Origin: Sphingobacteriales bacterium
Lineage (GTDB): Bacteria; Bacteroidota; Bacteroidia; Chitinophagales; Chitinophagaceae
Length of the DNA stretch: 64,000 bases
NCBI GenBank assembly: GCA_004144175.1
Contig: SEFT01000002.1
Coordinates: 186,001-250,000, forward strand
Direction of reading: 5' to 3'
Shown here: positions 33,365-43,341 of the stretch, piece after piece
Position numbering within the stretch: the stretch's first letter is position 1
Layout of the letters: each line of letters opens with the position of its first letter
Translations under genes and position numbers: made by a program
The notes under the pieces: generated by a model
What the model saw: the letters and a program-made list of their open reading frames with translations, nothing else
Told to the model about the DNA's origin: nothing
Databases searched by the model: none

Positions 33365-36300
33365 ATGTCATCAAAGATCTTTTTGCAATCGTTACAAAGC
33401 AAACTAAAGGGAGGTAACGCACGCTCTATTCACTTGAATGCCTTACCCGGCCGTTTAGCAACCAGGTTGGATCTAAAGCAGTTCGATCTGATCAAAACTG
33501 ACCTTGCTGACCAATTTTTGTCAAAACTGTTCAATCACGCAGCTTTTGATTTTAATATTTCATTCGATGAGATCGATCTGAATCAAGTCTCCTCAGAAAC
33601 TCAAAAGAAACTAAGCACTATATCCAAACGATTAAACTCCATAATTATCGAAAATGAAGATTATTATAAGGAGCATGGGATAAAGACGCTTGGTTTTGGA
33701 TATCCTATTCTAATAAAGAGGTCAACAAAAGACCCAAACAAAATAATTAAAGCACCTCTGTTTATCTGGCCGCTGGAAGCAATAAAATCTAGAACTAAAG
33801 TCAACGAATGGGTGATTGCTCGTAACAAGACAGTTCAAGCAGATGGGAAATTTGTAGAAGCCGACATGCACTCTGTAAGCATCAACGAGGTGCTTTTTTC
33901 TTTCATAAAAGGTGAAGAGGGCATTTCCTTACCGAACTTCACAGGTGAAGCGTTAGAAGACTCCTTGATAGACAAAGAGGAACTAATTGATGCATGCGCT
34001 GAAGTCCTTGTAGCGCTTAATTCCGGTTTGAAGGAGGATCAACTAAACTATTTACAAAAGAACTTCGAAACACCTGCTCAACTATTGCCAGATGCCAGTC
34101 AAATAGATAGCATTGCCAACAACAAAGCATACATTCATTTTGGTGGCATTTTTGGGTTATTCCGCGCGCAAAAAGAAAGCATTATTACAGATATTAGCAA
34201 GTTAATAGACCGTTTTGACGAGTTCCAATTTGACAATCTCGTCGTTGAAAACCTTTCCTCAACGCCATTTAGCGCTGTGGAGACAGACCCTAGTCAGCAA
34301 GCTATACTGAGCGCGTTAGGTACCGATGCAAATCAGATCATTCAGGGACCTCCGGGAACTGGTAAAAGTCAATCACTTACAGCGCTTATAACCAACTCTT
34401 TGGCCAATGGACTTAAATGCCTCGTTGTTTGTGAGAAAAAAACAGCGTTAGATGTCATCAAGCGAAATATAGAACGGACAAATCCTCAAATTGGTGCATT
34501 AGTTGGAGTGATCGACGATGTGAATGACGATCGAGAGGCAATTGTCGATTCTGTACGCGACCGCCAGAATGGAATGCCAGGCACAATTACACTGCAGCAG
34601 GCGCAGAAGAAGTATGACGCATTAAAAGTTGATTTGAAAGAGTCTGCCTCGTCGATTAATGTGCAACATCAGGCGTTAATGCAGCCGGTGTACGGCGAAA
34701 ACGTATGGTCTCAGCTTGTTGGCCGCTATTTACATCTCAAATCCAAGTATGAAGATGTTCCTCTAAAGAATGTACTGAACTATAGAGATTTCGACATACA
34801 AAGCAAAAAAGGAGAGTTAGACGTTCTTCTGAAGCTACTTAAACGAGGTAACATCCTATACGATAAAGTAGAGAAACATCAGGAAACTTTTGCTTCATTA
34901 ACAGACGAACTGTTTACACTAAAGTCGACTGGTGAGGCAAGGGCGAAGATCGAGCAATTTACTGCATTTGCAGATCCGGCAATACGCGAAACTAAAAAGC
35001 AAATTGAACAAATACAGGCTGCAGCAATCAAATGGCAGGATGGGTTTCTGGAAGGGCTACCTGCTAACATAACAGTAGAACTTATCAAGTATTTCGCTTT
35101 TCTGTTAGGTGAAACGATGACAACAGATAGCCTCCCAGAAGATTTTGTAAACGAAAAGCAGTTGATAGCATTGCAGGACTCGTTGGATTTGCTTGGGTCA
35201 AGGGCTCAGCGTATACAACAGACCTATAAGGATGGATTACAGCTAAACTATGATGACTATTATCAAAAGCTTGATAGTGCCATTTCGGAATATCTATCGT
35301 TTGCAGATAATAGTATACTACAATACGGCAATGGTCTTTTAAACAACAGCGGGGGATCTAAATTAAAAACCCATCTTCTTGGCTTATTTTCGGACAGGCA
35401 TCGTCAGATAAAACAAATAAGATTAGATATCAGAACTAAGATAGCTAGTGTTCGTAACATTCAAATGAGCAAAAGCTACATCACCCATCAATATAATGAT
35501 GGGCTTGAAACTATAGATCTAACCCTTTACCTGAACAATGTAAGGGAGCTTCACCAAAAAGCTACTCAGTGGGAAAAAGACTATCCTGCAACTATAGATA
35601 CATATCTAGCGAATATAAGTGAAAAGAACTTTCATCAGGAGTTTTCAGGCTTAAGACTAGAGACCATCACCTTGCTACGTGAGTTCCAGGAGGTGGAAGA
35701 GAAAATAATCGCACAGTATAGTATAGAACCTCCAGAAAAAGCGATAGATGTCAATAGCCTAGTAACGATTATACCTATTCTAAAGAGAAAGCTAAAACAA
35801 TTTCAGGACAGGCTGATCAGCTTTAGAGAACAATTTAAACAACGCTCTACCGAGTATGACGCTCTTGAATCGTCGTTTGTAGCTATTGAAGATTGCAAGC
35901 TGACAGGCAAAGTGATTCAGGATAAGTTGACCACTTATCGTAGCCTTGGTAACGCGACTAGCGTTTGCGATGAGCTATCAAAAAAACTTGAGCAGGTTCG
36001 TGAGAACCTAGCGGACTTCAGAGAATATCATGAATGGCGGGCGTTTTTCCTGTCTCAGGACTCCAAGGCTCAAAGGCTGATTACAAATATTCGCTCAAAC
36101 TGGACCAGCAATTGGAGTGATGCATTTGAGTGTTGGTATCTATTCTGGGTACTTTCTCTTAATGAACCGGAACGATTGCCTAAGGGAGATCATGAACTTG
36201 TGTTTTACCAACAAAAGAAAAGGGAGTTCAACAATGCGCAATTGGACAGCATTGTCTCTTATTGGGGTGAAAAGCAAAGTAAATCGGTGAAGGCCTTCAA

Positions 36301-37822
36301 AGGCCGCGGGCTTGCTATTAATAGCCTGTTTAACAAAAAGGGCTCGAAAGGAATGCGTCGCAATTCTCTACGGTCTATTGTCCGGAATGAGTTTAATCTC
36401 TTCACAGATTTTTTTCCTGTATTACTGCTGAATCCCTCGGTTTGCAGTTCAATCTTGCCACTTGAAGAAGGGCTTTTCGACGTGGTCATTTTTGATGAAG
36501 CCAGTCAATTGCGTTTGGAAGATACTTTCGCAGCCTTAATTCGCGGGAAAGCAAAAATCGTCTCTGGCGATAAGCATCAAATGGCCCCGTCTTCTTACTT
36601 CGAAGGTGGTAGCGCACTCCTTGATCCAGTCGAAGAAGACGAACAGGAGGTCGATGATGAAGAAGCGATGAGTGGTCAGCTTTACAGAGAATCAGAACGT
36701 AATCTGGCTGACAGCGAGTCATTATTAGGTTATGCAATAGACAAAGGCTTTAAAGAATCTTACTTAAGCGTCCATTACCGTTCCCAACACCCGTTCCTGA
36801 TAGATTTCTCTAATAAGGCATTTTATGGTGGAAGATTGATTCCTGTGCCGGCAAAGGAAAACTACACTCCGATCGAGTATATCCATGTAGGTGGCGTATA
36901 CGAAGGACAGGTAAATAGAGAAGAGGCGACTCAGGTGGTAGCTCTTCTGAAGAAGCTTGTAACCTCATTTTCAAAGGACGACTGTCCGACTATCGGTGTT
37001 GCTACTTTCAATATATATCAGAGAAATCTGATTTGGGAAGAAATTGGCAATGAAGGTAAGCTTGATCCGGCTTTTGAAGCAGCAATGGCACAAATGGCGG
37101 ATACATTCTTTGTAAAGAACCTAGAGAATATTCAGGGTGACGAAAGAGACATTATCATTATCTCAACAACTTTCGGCAAAAAAGCAGATAGCAAGTTCTC
37201 CCAGCATTTTGGACCAATAATCCAAGGCAAAGGACATCGCATGCTAAATGTAATCGTTACACGCGCTAAACAGAAGATATATCTGTGCACGTCCTTTCCA
37301 TCTGAAGTGATCAGCCAATATCCAACGCTGATCCAGAAGAATGGCAACAAAGGTCGTGGTATACTATATGCATACCTGACTTATGCAAAAGCTGTTAGCG
37401 AGGGGAATTTGGAATTACGTGAAGGCGTATTGAACCTTCTTAGCCAATATTGCACAGACAAGCAGTATGATATTACAGAATTGACAGCTAACTCCGAATC
37501 CCCATTCGAAGATGAAGTTTACGAACGGCTCGCCCATAAGATCGGTAGAGATAGAATCCTGCAGCAGTACAAAATAGGTGGGTTCCGCATTGACATGGTC
37601 ATACTTTCAAAGGAAAGCAAACGACCTATGATAGCACTGGAATGTGATGGAGCCAAATATCATGAGAGCCCTGAAGCTTACGCATGGGACCATTTCCGGC
37701 AGAAGCAACTGGAACAGTTTGGATTTTCGTTTTACCGGATATGGTCAACTAAGTGGTGGGATGCTGCAGACCGCGAATTGCAGTCGCTTTTGAAATTTAT
37801 CGCTGATCAAGAAGCTAGCTGA
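33365..37822 (+). CDS. Superfamily 1 (DNA2/NAM7-type) helicase with C-terminal Vsr/DUF559-like nuclease
   Basis: This 1485-aa protein has an N-terminal region of about 320 residues (DUF4011-like in position). The helicase follows: Walker A QGPPGTGKSQS (about 327-336), a helical insertion of about 650 residues, Walker B VIFDEASQL (about 1043), SGDKHQMAP, VHYRSQHPFLI, QGDERDIIIIS and NVIVTRAKQKIYL. The last 90 residues form a Vsr/DUF559-type nuclease: YKIGGFRIDMVI, IALECDGAKYH, RQKQLEQFGFSFYRIWS. Proteins of the type DUF4011-helicase-Vsr (called Hhe) are reported as single-gene phage defence, and this may be a shorter relative. The Wadjet operon starts 84 bases downstream. AT-rich codon use marks transferred DNA. 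Confidence 0.85.
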   Translation: MSSKIFLQSLQSKLKGGNARSIHLNALPGRLATRLDLKQFDLIKTDLADQFLSKLFNHAAFDFNISFDEIDLNQVSSETQKKLSTISKRLNSIIIENEDYYKEHGIKTLGFGYPILIKRSTKDPNKIIKAPLFIWPLEAIKSRTKVNEWVIARNKTVQADGKFVEADMHSVSINEVLFSFIKGEEGISLPNFTGEALEDSLIDKEELIDACAEVLVALNSGLKEDQLNYLQKNFETPAQLLPDASQIDSIANNKAYIHFGGIFGLFRAQKESIITDISKLIDRFDEFQFDNLVVENLSSTPFSAVETDPSQQAILSALGTDANQIIQGPPGTGKSQSLTALITNSLANGLKCLVVCEKKTALDVIKRNIERTNPQIGALVGVIDDVNDDREAIVDSVRDRQNGMPGTITLQQAQKKYDALKVDLKESASSINVQHQALMQPVYGENVWSQLVGRYLHLKSKYEDVPLKNVLNYRDFDIQSKKGELDVLLKLLKRGNILYDKVEKHQETFASLTDELFTLKSTGEARAKIEQFTAFADPAIRETKKQIEQIQAAAIKWQDGFLEGLPANITVELIKYFAFLLGETMTTDSLPEDFVNEKQLIALQDSLDLLGSRAQRIQQTYKDGLQLNYDDYYQKLDSAISEYLSFADNSILQYGNGLLNNSGGSKLKTHLLGLFSDRHRQIKQIRLDIRTKIASVRNIQMSKSYITHQYNDGLETIDLTLYLNNVRELHQKATQWEKDYPATIDTYLANISEKNFHQEFSGLRLETITLLREFQEVEEKIIAQYSIEPPEKAIDVNSLVTIIPILKRKLKQFQDRLISFREQFKQRSTEYDALESSFVAIEDCKLTGKVIQDKLTTYRSLGNATSVCDELSKKLEQVRENLADFREYHEWRAFFLSQDSKAQRLITNIRSNWTSNWSDAFECWYLFWVLSLNEPERLPKGDHELVFYQQKKREFNNAQLDSIVSYWGEKQSKSVKAFKGRGLAINSLFNKKGSKGMRRNSLRSIVRNEFNLFTDFFPVLLLNPSVCSSILPLEEGLFDVVIFDEASQLRLEDTFAALIRGKAKIVSGDKHQMAPSSYFEGGSALLDPVEEDEQEVDDEEAMSGQLYRESERNLADSESLLGYAIDKGFKESYLSVHYRSQHPFLIDFSNKAFYGGRLIPVPAKENYTPIEYIHVGGVYEGQVNREEATQVVALLKKLVTSFSKDDCPTIGVATFNIYQRNLIWEEIGNEGKLDPAFEAAMAQMADTFFVKNLENIQGDERDIIIISTTFGKKADSKFSQHFGPIIQGKGHRMLNVIVTRAKQKIYLCTSFPSEVISQYPTLIQKNGNKGRGILYAYLTYAKAVSEGNLELREGVLNLLSQYCTDKQYDITELTANSESPFEDEVYERLAHKIGRDRILQQYKIGGFRIDMVILSKESKRPMIALECDGAKYHESPEAYAWDHFRQKQLEQFGFSFYRIWSTKWWDAADRELQSLLKFIADQEAS

Positions 37823-37906
37823 CTTAAGAACTGTTGTTGACTATTGATAGTACCGTAATTGCCAATTGGTATTTTTTGTATTTTATAAAAAAAGCCTGTC
37901 ACGGTT

Positions 37907-39370
37907 ATGACATTTGAAGAAATTGTTCAGCAGTTCAAAACTGCACGGGCGCTGCTCTTACTAAGAGCTAAAAACGCACCGTTTGTCATTTCTTTTTTGC
38001 AAAAAGCATTTTCTGATGCAAATGTCACAACAATCTCAAATGGGGAACTAAGAAGTAAGTTAGAAGGATATATCGAAGAACTGTCTTATGAGGAAGGAGA
38101 CGATGAGTTGGATGCTGAGAGTTTGTTTGATGACTTCACGATAAGAGCAGCGCAGTATATCGAGCGGTGGAGCAATAACGGCTATCTCAGGAAATATCCG
38201 GGAGACGATGGTGAAGACCTTCATGAATTGACTCCTGATACAATTAAGGTTTTAATGTGGCTAGAAGACTTAGTGCCAAGGGAATACATTGGTACTAATA
38301 GCCGGTTTAAAGATATCTTTTTCAAACTTCACAAAATGGTTGAACAGACCAATGAAGACCCTGAATCAAGAATAGAAGAACTTGAGAAGAAGAAATGGGA
38401 AATTGAAAATGAGATTAACCTGATAAAACTGGGGAAAAAGCCCAATGTATTTGACGAGACTGAGATCAAAGAACAATTCTATGAGTTAAATAAAATGGCC
38501 AGAGAACTATTGGCCGACTTTTCGGAAGTAGAATTAAATTTTGAACAGATACGAAAAGATATTCAGAGGAAATATACAGAGCGAGACATTTCAAAGGGAG
38601 GATTATTAGTATTCGCCTTGGATGCCCTGGATGAAATAGACCAAAAGCCGCAAGGGAAAAGTTTCAAAGCCTTTTGGGAGTTCCTAATGGATGAGAAGAG
38701 GCAGCAAGAATTTACGATGCTTACGGAACGACTTTATCAAATCCTGAATGAAAACAATATCGATTACAATAACGATAAGTTTCTGAAAAATCTGAAGAGA
38801 TACTTGCATATTTCAGGAAGAAAGGTGATTGATTCAAACAAAAAACTGAGTGAGAAAATTAGCCGGGTATTGTCAGAAAAAAATCTTCTGGAGCGAAGAA
38901 GAGCAATGGAGCTAATAGGAGACATCCGGCAGATGGCTTACGAATTGATCGATACTAAGATCAAGGACGAACAATTTATTACTATTGAGGATGAGCCTAA
39001 CATCGGTCTTTTTGACCGGTGGCAACCTGGGGACGAAAAGGAAAATGTCACCAGTGTATTGTTCCCACAAAACACCGAGGAGGATGATATTGTTGATTTT
39101 AAAGTCCTGTTTGATCAGTTTACAATAGACAAAAAGAAACTTCAACAGCGAATAGACGCAATGCTAGAAGCCAGAGATCAGGTAACACTGAAGGAAATTA
39201 TTGATGAATTTGGAATCGAAAATGGTTTAAGCGAGGTTGTCGGCTATTTTTCTTTGGCAACAGCGAGTAACCATCATATCGTTATTGAAGACGCAAAAGA
39301 ACCGATAGTTATTGGCAACAGAAGCGTAAATGTTCCTATGATTATTTATACAAAGCTAATTTCAAACTAA
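37907..39370 (+). CDS. jetA: Wadjet anti-plasmid system subunit JetA (DUF3375)
   Basis: The 487-aa kleisin-like (MukF-type) subunit belongs to Wadjet, an SMC complex that recognises and cleaves circular plasmid DNA. It is recognised as DUF3375 by the N-terminal winged-helix region (TARALLLLRAKNAPFVISFLQ, then the SYEEGDDELDAESLFDDF stretch), RWSNNGYLRKY, the coiled middle part (RIEELEKKKWEIENEINLIK) and LAFWEF-like KAFWEFLMDE. It is followed after 1 base by jetB, so the operon order A-B-C-D is that of type I Wadjet. The coding sequence is intact. Confidence 0.9.
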   Translation: MTFEEIVQQFKTARALLLLRAKNAPFVISFLQKAFSDANVTTISNGELRSKLEGYIEELSYEEGDDELDAESLFDDFTIRAAQYIERWSNNGYLRKYPGDDGEDLHELTPDTIKVLMWLEDLVPREYIGTNSRFKDIFFKLHKMVEQTNEDPESRIEELEKKKWEIENEINLIKLGKKPNVFDETEIKEQFYELNKMARELLADFSEVELNFEQIRKDIQRKYTERDISKGGLLVFALDALDEIDQKPQGKSFKAFWEFLMDEKRQQEFTMLTERLYQILNENNIDYNNDKFLKNLKRYLHISGRKVIDSNKKLSEKISRVLSEKNLLERRRAMELIGDIRQMAYELIDTKIKDEQFITIEDEPNIGLFDRWQPGDEKENVTSVLFPQNTEEDDIVDFKVLFDQFTIDKKKLQQRIDAMLEARDQVTLKEIIDEFGIENGLSEVVGYFSLATASNHHIVIEDAKEPIVIGNRSVNVPMIIYTKLISN

Positions 39371-39371
39371 G

Positions 39372-39968
39372 ATGGAATCAAGAAACCAGCGAGTGCCATA
39401 TGCCGCCTCTATTATCAAGCTATTGCAGGGCCCAATATATGCTGACGATAAAAATGTATGGCGTGAACTGTTGGGATGGCAAGCTGCCATACAAGAGTAT
39501 TTTACGAAGATTGGACTGGAGCTAGTTATCACAGAACAAGACGGCTTTGCAAGAGTTCTACAGCCCGAAGCCGGCGAAGAAGATGAAAATCCATTACCTC
39601 GGCTTATGAAAAAACAGTCTCTCAATTACGAAGCTACCCTTCTTGCGGTAATGCTGAGAGAAGGATTAGAGGAGTTTGATGTGCGAAGCGAAGGAACAAA
39701 ATATTTTCTCACTCAAAAAGAGATCAAAGAACGGATTGAGTTATTCTATAAAGAACAAACGAATAAAAGCAAACTTTGGCGAGACCTTTCGAAACCCATA
39801 ACTAGTTTGCTGAATATCGGGATATTGAAACTAAACCGGGAGGACACTTCGAATAAGGACAATCACCAATACGAAGTAAAGCGGATTGTCAAGGCGTTTA
39901 TCAGCAATGATAAATTGGAGGAAATAAAAGAAAAACTTGCTCACCATGTCAACTCTATTCAACAATAA
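39372..39968 (+). CDS. jetB: Wadjet subunit JetB (DUF4194)
   Basis: This 198-aa KITE-like (MukE-type) subunit is the DUF4194 protein of Wadjet. Conserved stretches include YAASIIKLLQGPIYADDKNVW near the start, FTKIGLELVITEQDGFARV, and LNYEATLLAVMLREGLEEF, with KPITSLLNIGILK in the second half. These fit tandem winged helices that bind the JetA kleisin. It starts 1 base after jetA and overlaps the start of jetC by 23 bases, which implies coupled translation. Confidence 0.88.
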   Translation: MESRNQRVPYAASIIKLLQGPIYADDKNVWRELLGWQAAIQEYFTKIGLELVITEQDGFARVLQPEAGEEDENPLPRLMKKQSLNYEATLLAVMLREGLEEFDVRSEGTKYFLTQKEIKERIELFYKEQTNKSKLWRDLSKPITSLLNIGILKLNREDTSNKDNHQYEVKRIVKAFISNDKLEEIKEKLAHHVNSIQQ

Positions 39969-42900
39969 TAATTCAGAAAATGGTTATCGCCTGCGTTACC
40001 TGGAAGTATTTAACTGGGGAACATTTAACGGGAAGGTATATAAACTACAAACGGACGGCAGAACATCTCTACTAACAGGAGCAAACGGTAGTGGGAAAAC
40101 AACATTGATTGATGCCCTGCTTACCGTACTTGTCCCAACTAATAAACGGTTTTATAACCAGTCTTCAGGCGCAGAATCAAAGAGAGAACGAGATGAGAAT
40201 TCGTATTTCTGGGGATACTATGGGAAAACGTTCTCCGAACTGGAAGACAGATCCAAAACGGAACAGCTCCGACACAAATCAGAAAATCCCTATTCAGTAC
40301 TCCTTGCCTGTTTTCAAAACTCCGGTACTCAGCATACTGTATCGCTCGTACAAGTAAGATGGTATAATAATGGTGGACTACAAAAAGTCTTTATTATTTC
40401 TCCTTATCAACTCAATATCAATGATCATTTTGGGAAAGACCATTTCGATTTGAAGGGAGATTGGAAAAAGAAACTCAAAAGCCAATTTAATAAAACAGAG
40501 TTATACAACAGTTTTAAAGAGTATGCGACCCGTTTCAGCGACTTGTTTGGTCTAAAGGATAAAGCACTTTCATTATTTAGCCAAACGGTTGGCATTAAAG
40601 TATTGGGAGATCTGACAAATTTCGTAAGACAGGAAATGCTGGAAGAATCGGATGCTGAAGAGCAATTCAAGAACCTCTATGATCATTATAGCGACCTTTT
40701 AGTAAGCCACAAGGCGATCCAGAAAGACGAGAAACAATTGGAATTACTCAGCCCTATTATTAAGAATAGAGAAACACTATACCTTGAACGAGTAAAAAAA
40801 GAAAATCTTGACTTTATTGATGAGCAGATGCAATTCTATTTGAACAAGGTAGAAGGCAATTTGCTAACTGAAGATATCGAACGAATAGAACACGAAACTG
40901 GCATTTTTAAGGAGGATGAAAGACTGACTTCTGAAAAAATAAAGAGCCTGGAACGGGACAAAGAACAGCTCATTGTACAACGAGCTGCACTAAATATTGA
41001 CAGCCAGATTGCACTATTAAACCAAAAACTAATCTCAGAAACCGAAAAAAGGGATACAAAATCGACACAAAGCAAGAGATACAATGACCTTTGTAAAGAG
41101 ATTGGGATAGACATACCAAATGACAACGAGAGTTTTAGTGACAACAGTAGAAAGGTTGAAGTGTTAAGGGCGTCCCTTTCAGTAGAGAAGGATACGCTTA
41201 CGGAGCAAAAAACACGGCTAAAAATTGAACTGGAAAGTGCTGAGTCGAGAGCTACAGACTATCAAAAGCAGATTACATCATTACTTGAACGAAAAAACAG
41301 AATTCCCGATGATCTTATATATGCCAGGAAACGTCTGACAGATATTCTTGAAATTAGCGAGGAGCAGCTTCCGTTTGTTGGTGAACTGATTAAAGTCTCT
41401 CCAACAGAACAAAAGTGGGAAGATGCTATAGAACGCCTCTTGCATAATTTCTCTTTACAATTGTTAGTTCCTGAAAAACACATTAAGGCTGCGAATCATT
41501 TTATCTATAATAATGATATGCAGACCAAATTGGTGTACCAGAAAGTAGATGGAAGATCAAGACAAACTCTCCGTTGGTCAACGAGCGATGATGACCTTGT
41601 GAATAAACTTGAATTAAAGGAAACTGCCTATCAGGATTGGGTGGAAGCTACATTGATTGAACGATTCAACTATTATTGTACAGACGACCTTGATGTTTTC
41701 TATGGCTGTCAAAAAGCAATTACATCCAACGGTCTAATCCGAAATGTCAATCGTCATGAAAAGGATGATCGTCCTGGGAAATGGCATAAAGGGAAATATC
41801 GCCTCGGATGGGATAATAGGGAAACAATAAAGTATTTGCAGCAGGAAAAAAATAAAGAGCAGGCAAAATATGAAAGTATTAGTAAAAAAATCAAGGAGAT
41901 AGCTCCTCGTATAGGCACAATCGACAAGACAATCAATATCGTTGGTGATACTCTAAGATACCAAACATTTGACGACCTTAACTGGCAGAGTCATGCAGAG
42001 AAAATAGTTGCCTTAAACAAACAAGTAGCAGAATTAAGCAAATCATCGAATGCATATGAAGCAATAGTCAGGCAAATTGCCGAATTGGAAAATTTACTTA
42101 CAGAAGAAAACCAGAAAAGAGATTCATTCCTCAAAAAATTAAGTAATCTCGAACGTGAATACAATGAAAAAAGTGCTAAGGTTCAAGAGCTCAGATTTGA
42201 AGAGCTGACAGACAAAGGTGAGAGATCAATCCAGGTATTTTTGGAAGAAGAAGAAATAAAAATAGAAAGCGACCAGGAGCTCTCGCAATTTGGAAGCGTA
42301 GTAAAAAAGATTGGCATTAGATTAAAATCTAAACAGAAAGCAGCTACAGAAGCGGTCAACCAATTAGAGAAAAACATCATTAAGGATATTGCGGCGTTTA
42401 CTAACCCCGAGGAGAAAACAATCAGGGAATTTCCAAATTGGAGTGGTGATGTAATGAATATAAGCGCTGACTTAAGGAGCCTTGATGACATTGAGGATCT
42501 CTATAAAACAATACAAACACAGCGGCTAGTTGAACATAAAAGAAGGTTCAGGGACTACATGGACAAGAGCATGTTAGATGCGCTAACAAGTTACCGTGCC
42601 TGGCTTGAGAACGAGTTGGATAAGATAAAGGACATGATCGACGAACTCAATGTCCCACTAAAGAAAATTACTTTTAATCGTAACCCTGACACATATTTAC
42701 AATTGGAATATCGAGCAGTGCGTGGTGAAAATGAAATCAATATTTTCAAAGGTCATTTGAATGCAGCCATACCGAGTACACTTGACTTTGCGATGCAACA
42801 AGACGACAATTATAGAGAACAAGTATTTCAGAAGATAAAGGATCTAATTACAGAGTTACAAAAAGAAGAAGCGTGGCGCCGAAAAGTTAGTGATGTAAGA

Positions 42901-43341
42901 AATTGGATAACTTTTGGTGCAAGAGAATACTCGATGGCTGAAAATAAAGCGGAACAGTACCATGATAATACTGCAAGCTATTCTGGTGGTCAAAAGGCGC
43001 AATTCACTTACGCTATACTAGGGGCAGCTATAGCCCATCAGTTTGGAATTTTTCAGCAAGGCAGACAACATAAAAGTCTTCGCTTTATTACCGTAGATGA
43101 GGCATTCAGTAAACTAGACCCTGAGAAAAGCCGCTTTCTAATGGAATTCTGCGAACAACTGAACCTCCAAATACTAGTGGTAACTCCATTGGATAAGATA
43201 AATATTGCGGAGCCTTATATTCACGCCGTGCATTTTGTTGAGATAAAAAATAAAAAGAACTCAGTTCTTTACAACCTGACAATGGAGCAGTATTATGAGA
43301 AAAAAGATAGCTTTAAACAAATAGCTGAAGATATAGAATGA
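39946..43341 (+). CDS. jetC: Wadjet SMC-like ATPase JetC
   Basis: The 1131-aa MukB/SbcC-type ATPase motor of Wadjet loads on and extrudes DNA. The N-terminal head has Walker A TGANGSGKTTLIDALL (residues about 44-52). Two coiled-coil arms (about 260-430 and 630-850) flank a hinge. The C-terminal head has the ABC signature SYSGGQKAQF (about 1011) and Walker B RFITVDEAFSKLDPEKS (about 1050). The ATG at 39946, inside the end of jetB, is taken over a TTG three codons earlier. The ATG of jetD overlaps its stop (ATGA). All ATPase motifs appear intact. Confidence 0.93.
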   Translation: MSTLFNNNNSENGYRLRYLEVFNWGTFNGKVYKLQTDGRTSLLTGANGSGKTTLIDALLTVLVPTNKRFYNQSSGAESKRERDENSYFWGYYGKTFSELEDRSKTEQLRHKSENPYSVLLACFQNSGTQHTVSLVQVRWYNNGGLQKVFIISPYQLNINDHFGKDHFDLKGDWKKKLKSQFNKTELYNSFKEYATRFSDLFGLKDKALSLFSQTVGIKVLGDLTNFVRQEMLEESDAEEQFKNLYDHYSDLLVSHKAIQKDEKQLELLSPIIKNRETLYLERVKKENLDFIDEQMQFYLNKVEGNLLTEDIERIEHETGIFKEDERLTSEKIKSLERDKEQLIVQRAALNIDSQIALLNQKLISETEKRDTKSTQSKRYNDLCKEIGIDIPNDNESFSDNSRKVEVLRASLSVEKDTLTEQKTRLKIELESAESRATDYQKQITSLLERKNRIPDDLIYARKRLTDILEISEEQLPFVGELIKVSPTEQKWEDAIERLLHNFSLQLLVPEKHIKAANHFIYNNDMQTKLVYQKVDGRSRQTLRWSTSDDDLVNKLELKETAYQDWVEATLIERFNYYCTDDLDVFYGCQKAITSNGLIRNVNRHEKDDRPGKWHKGKYRLGWDNRETIKYLQQEKNKEQAKYESISKKIKEIAPRIGTIDKTINIVGDTLRYQTFDDLNWQSHAEKIVALNKQVAELSKSSNAYEAIVRQIAELENLLTEENQKRDSFLKKLSNLEREYNEKSAKVQELRFEELTDKGERSIQVFLEEEEIKIESDQELSQFGSVVKKIGIRLKSKQKAATEAVNQLEKNIIKDIAAFTNPEEKTIREFPNWSGDVMNISADLRSLDDIEDLYKTIQTQRLVEHKRRFRDYMDKSMLDALTSYRAWLENELDKIKDMIDELNVPLKKITFNRNPDTYLQLEYRAVRGENEINIFKGHLNAAIPSTLDFAMQQDDNYREQVFQKIKDLITELQKEEAWRRKVSDVRNWITFGAREYSMAENKAEQYHDNTASYSGGQKAQFTYAILGAAIAHQFGIFQQGRQHKSLRFITVDEAFSKLDPEKSRFLMEFCEQLNLQILVVTPLDKINIAEPYIHAVHFVEIKNKKNSVLYNLTMEQYYEKKDSFKQIAEDIE

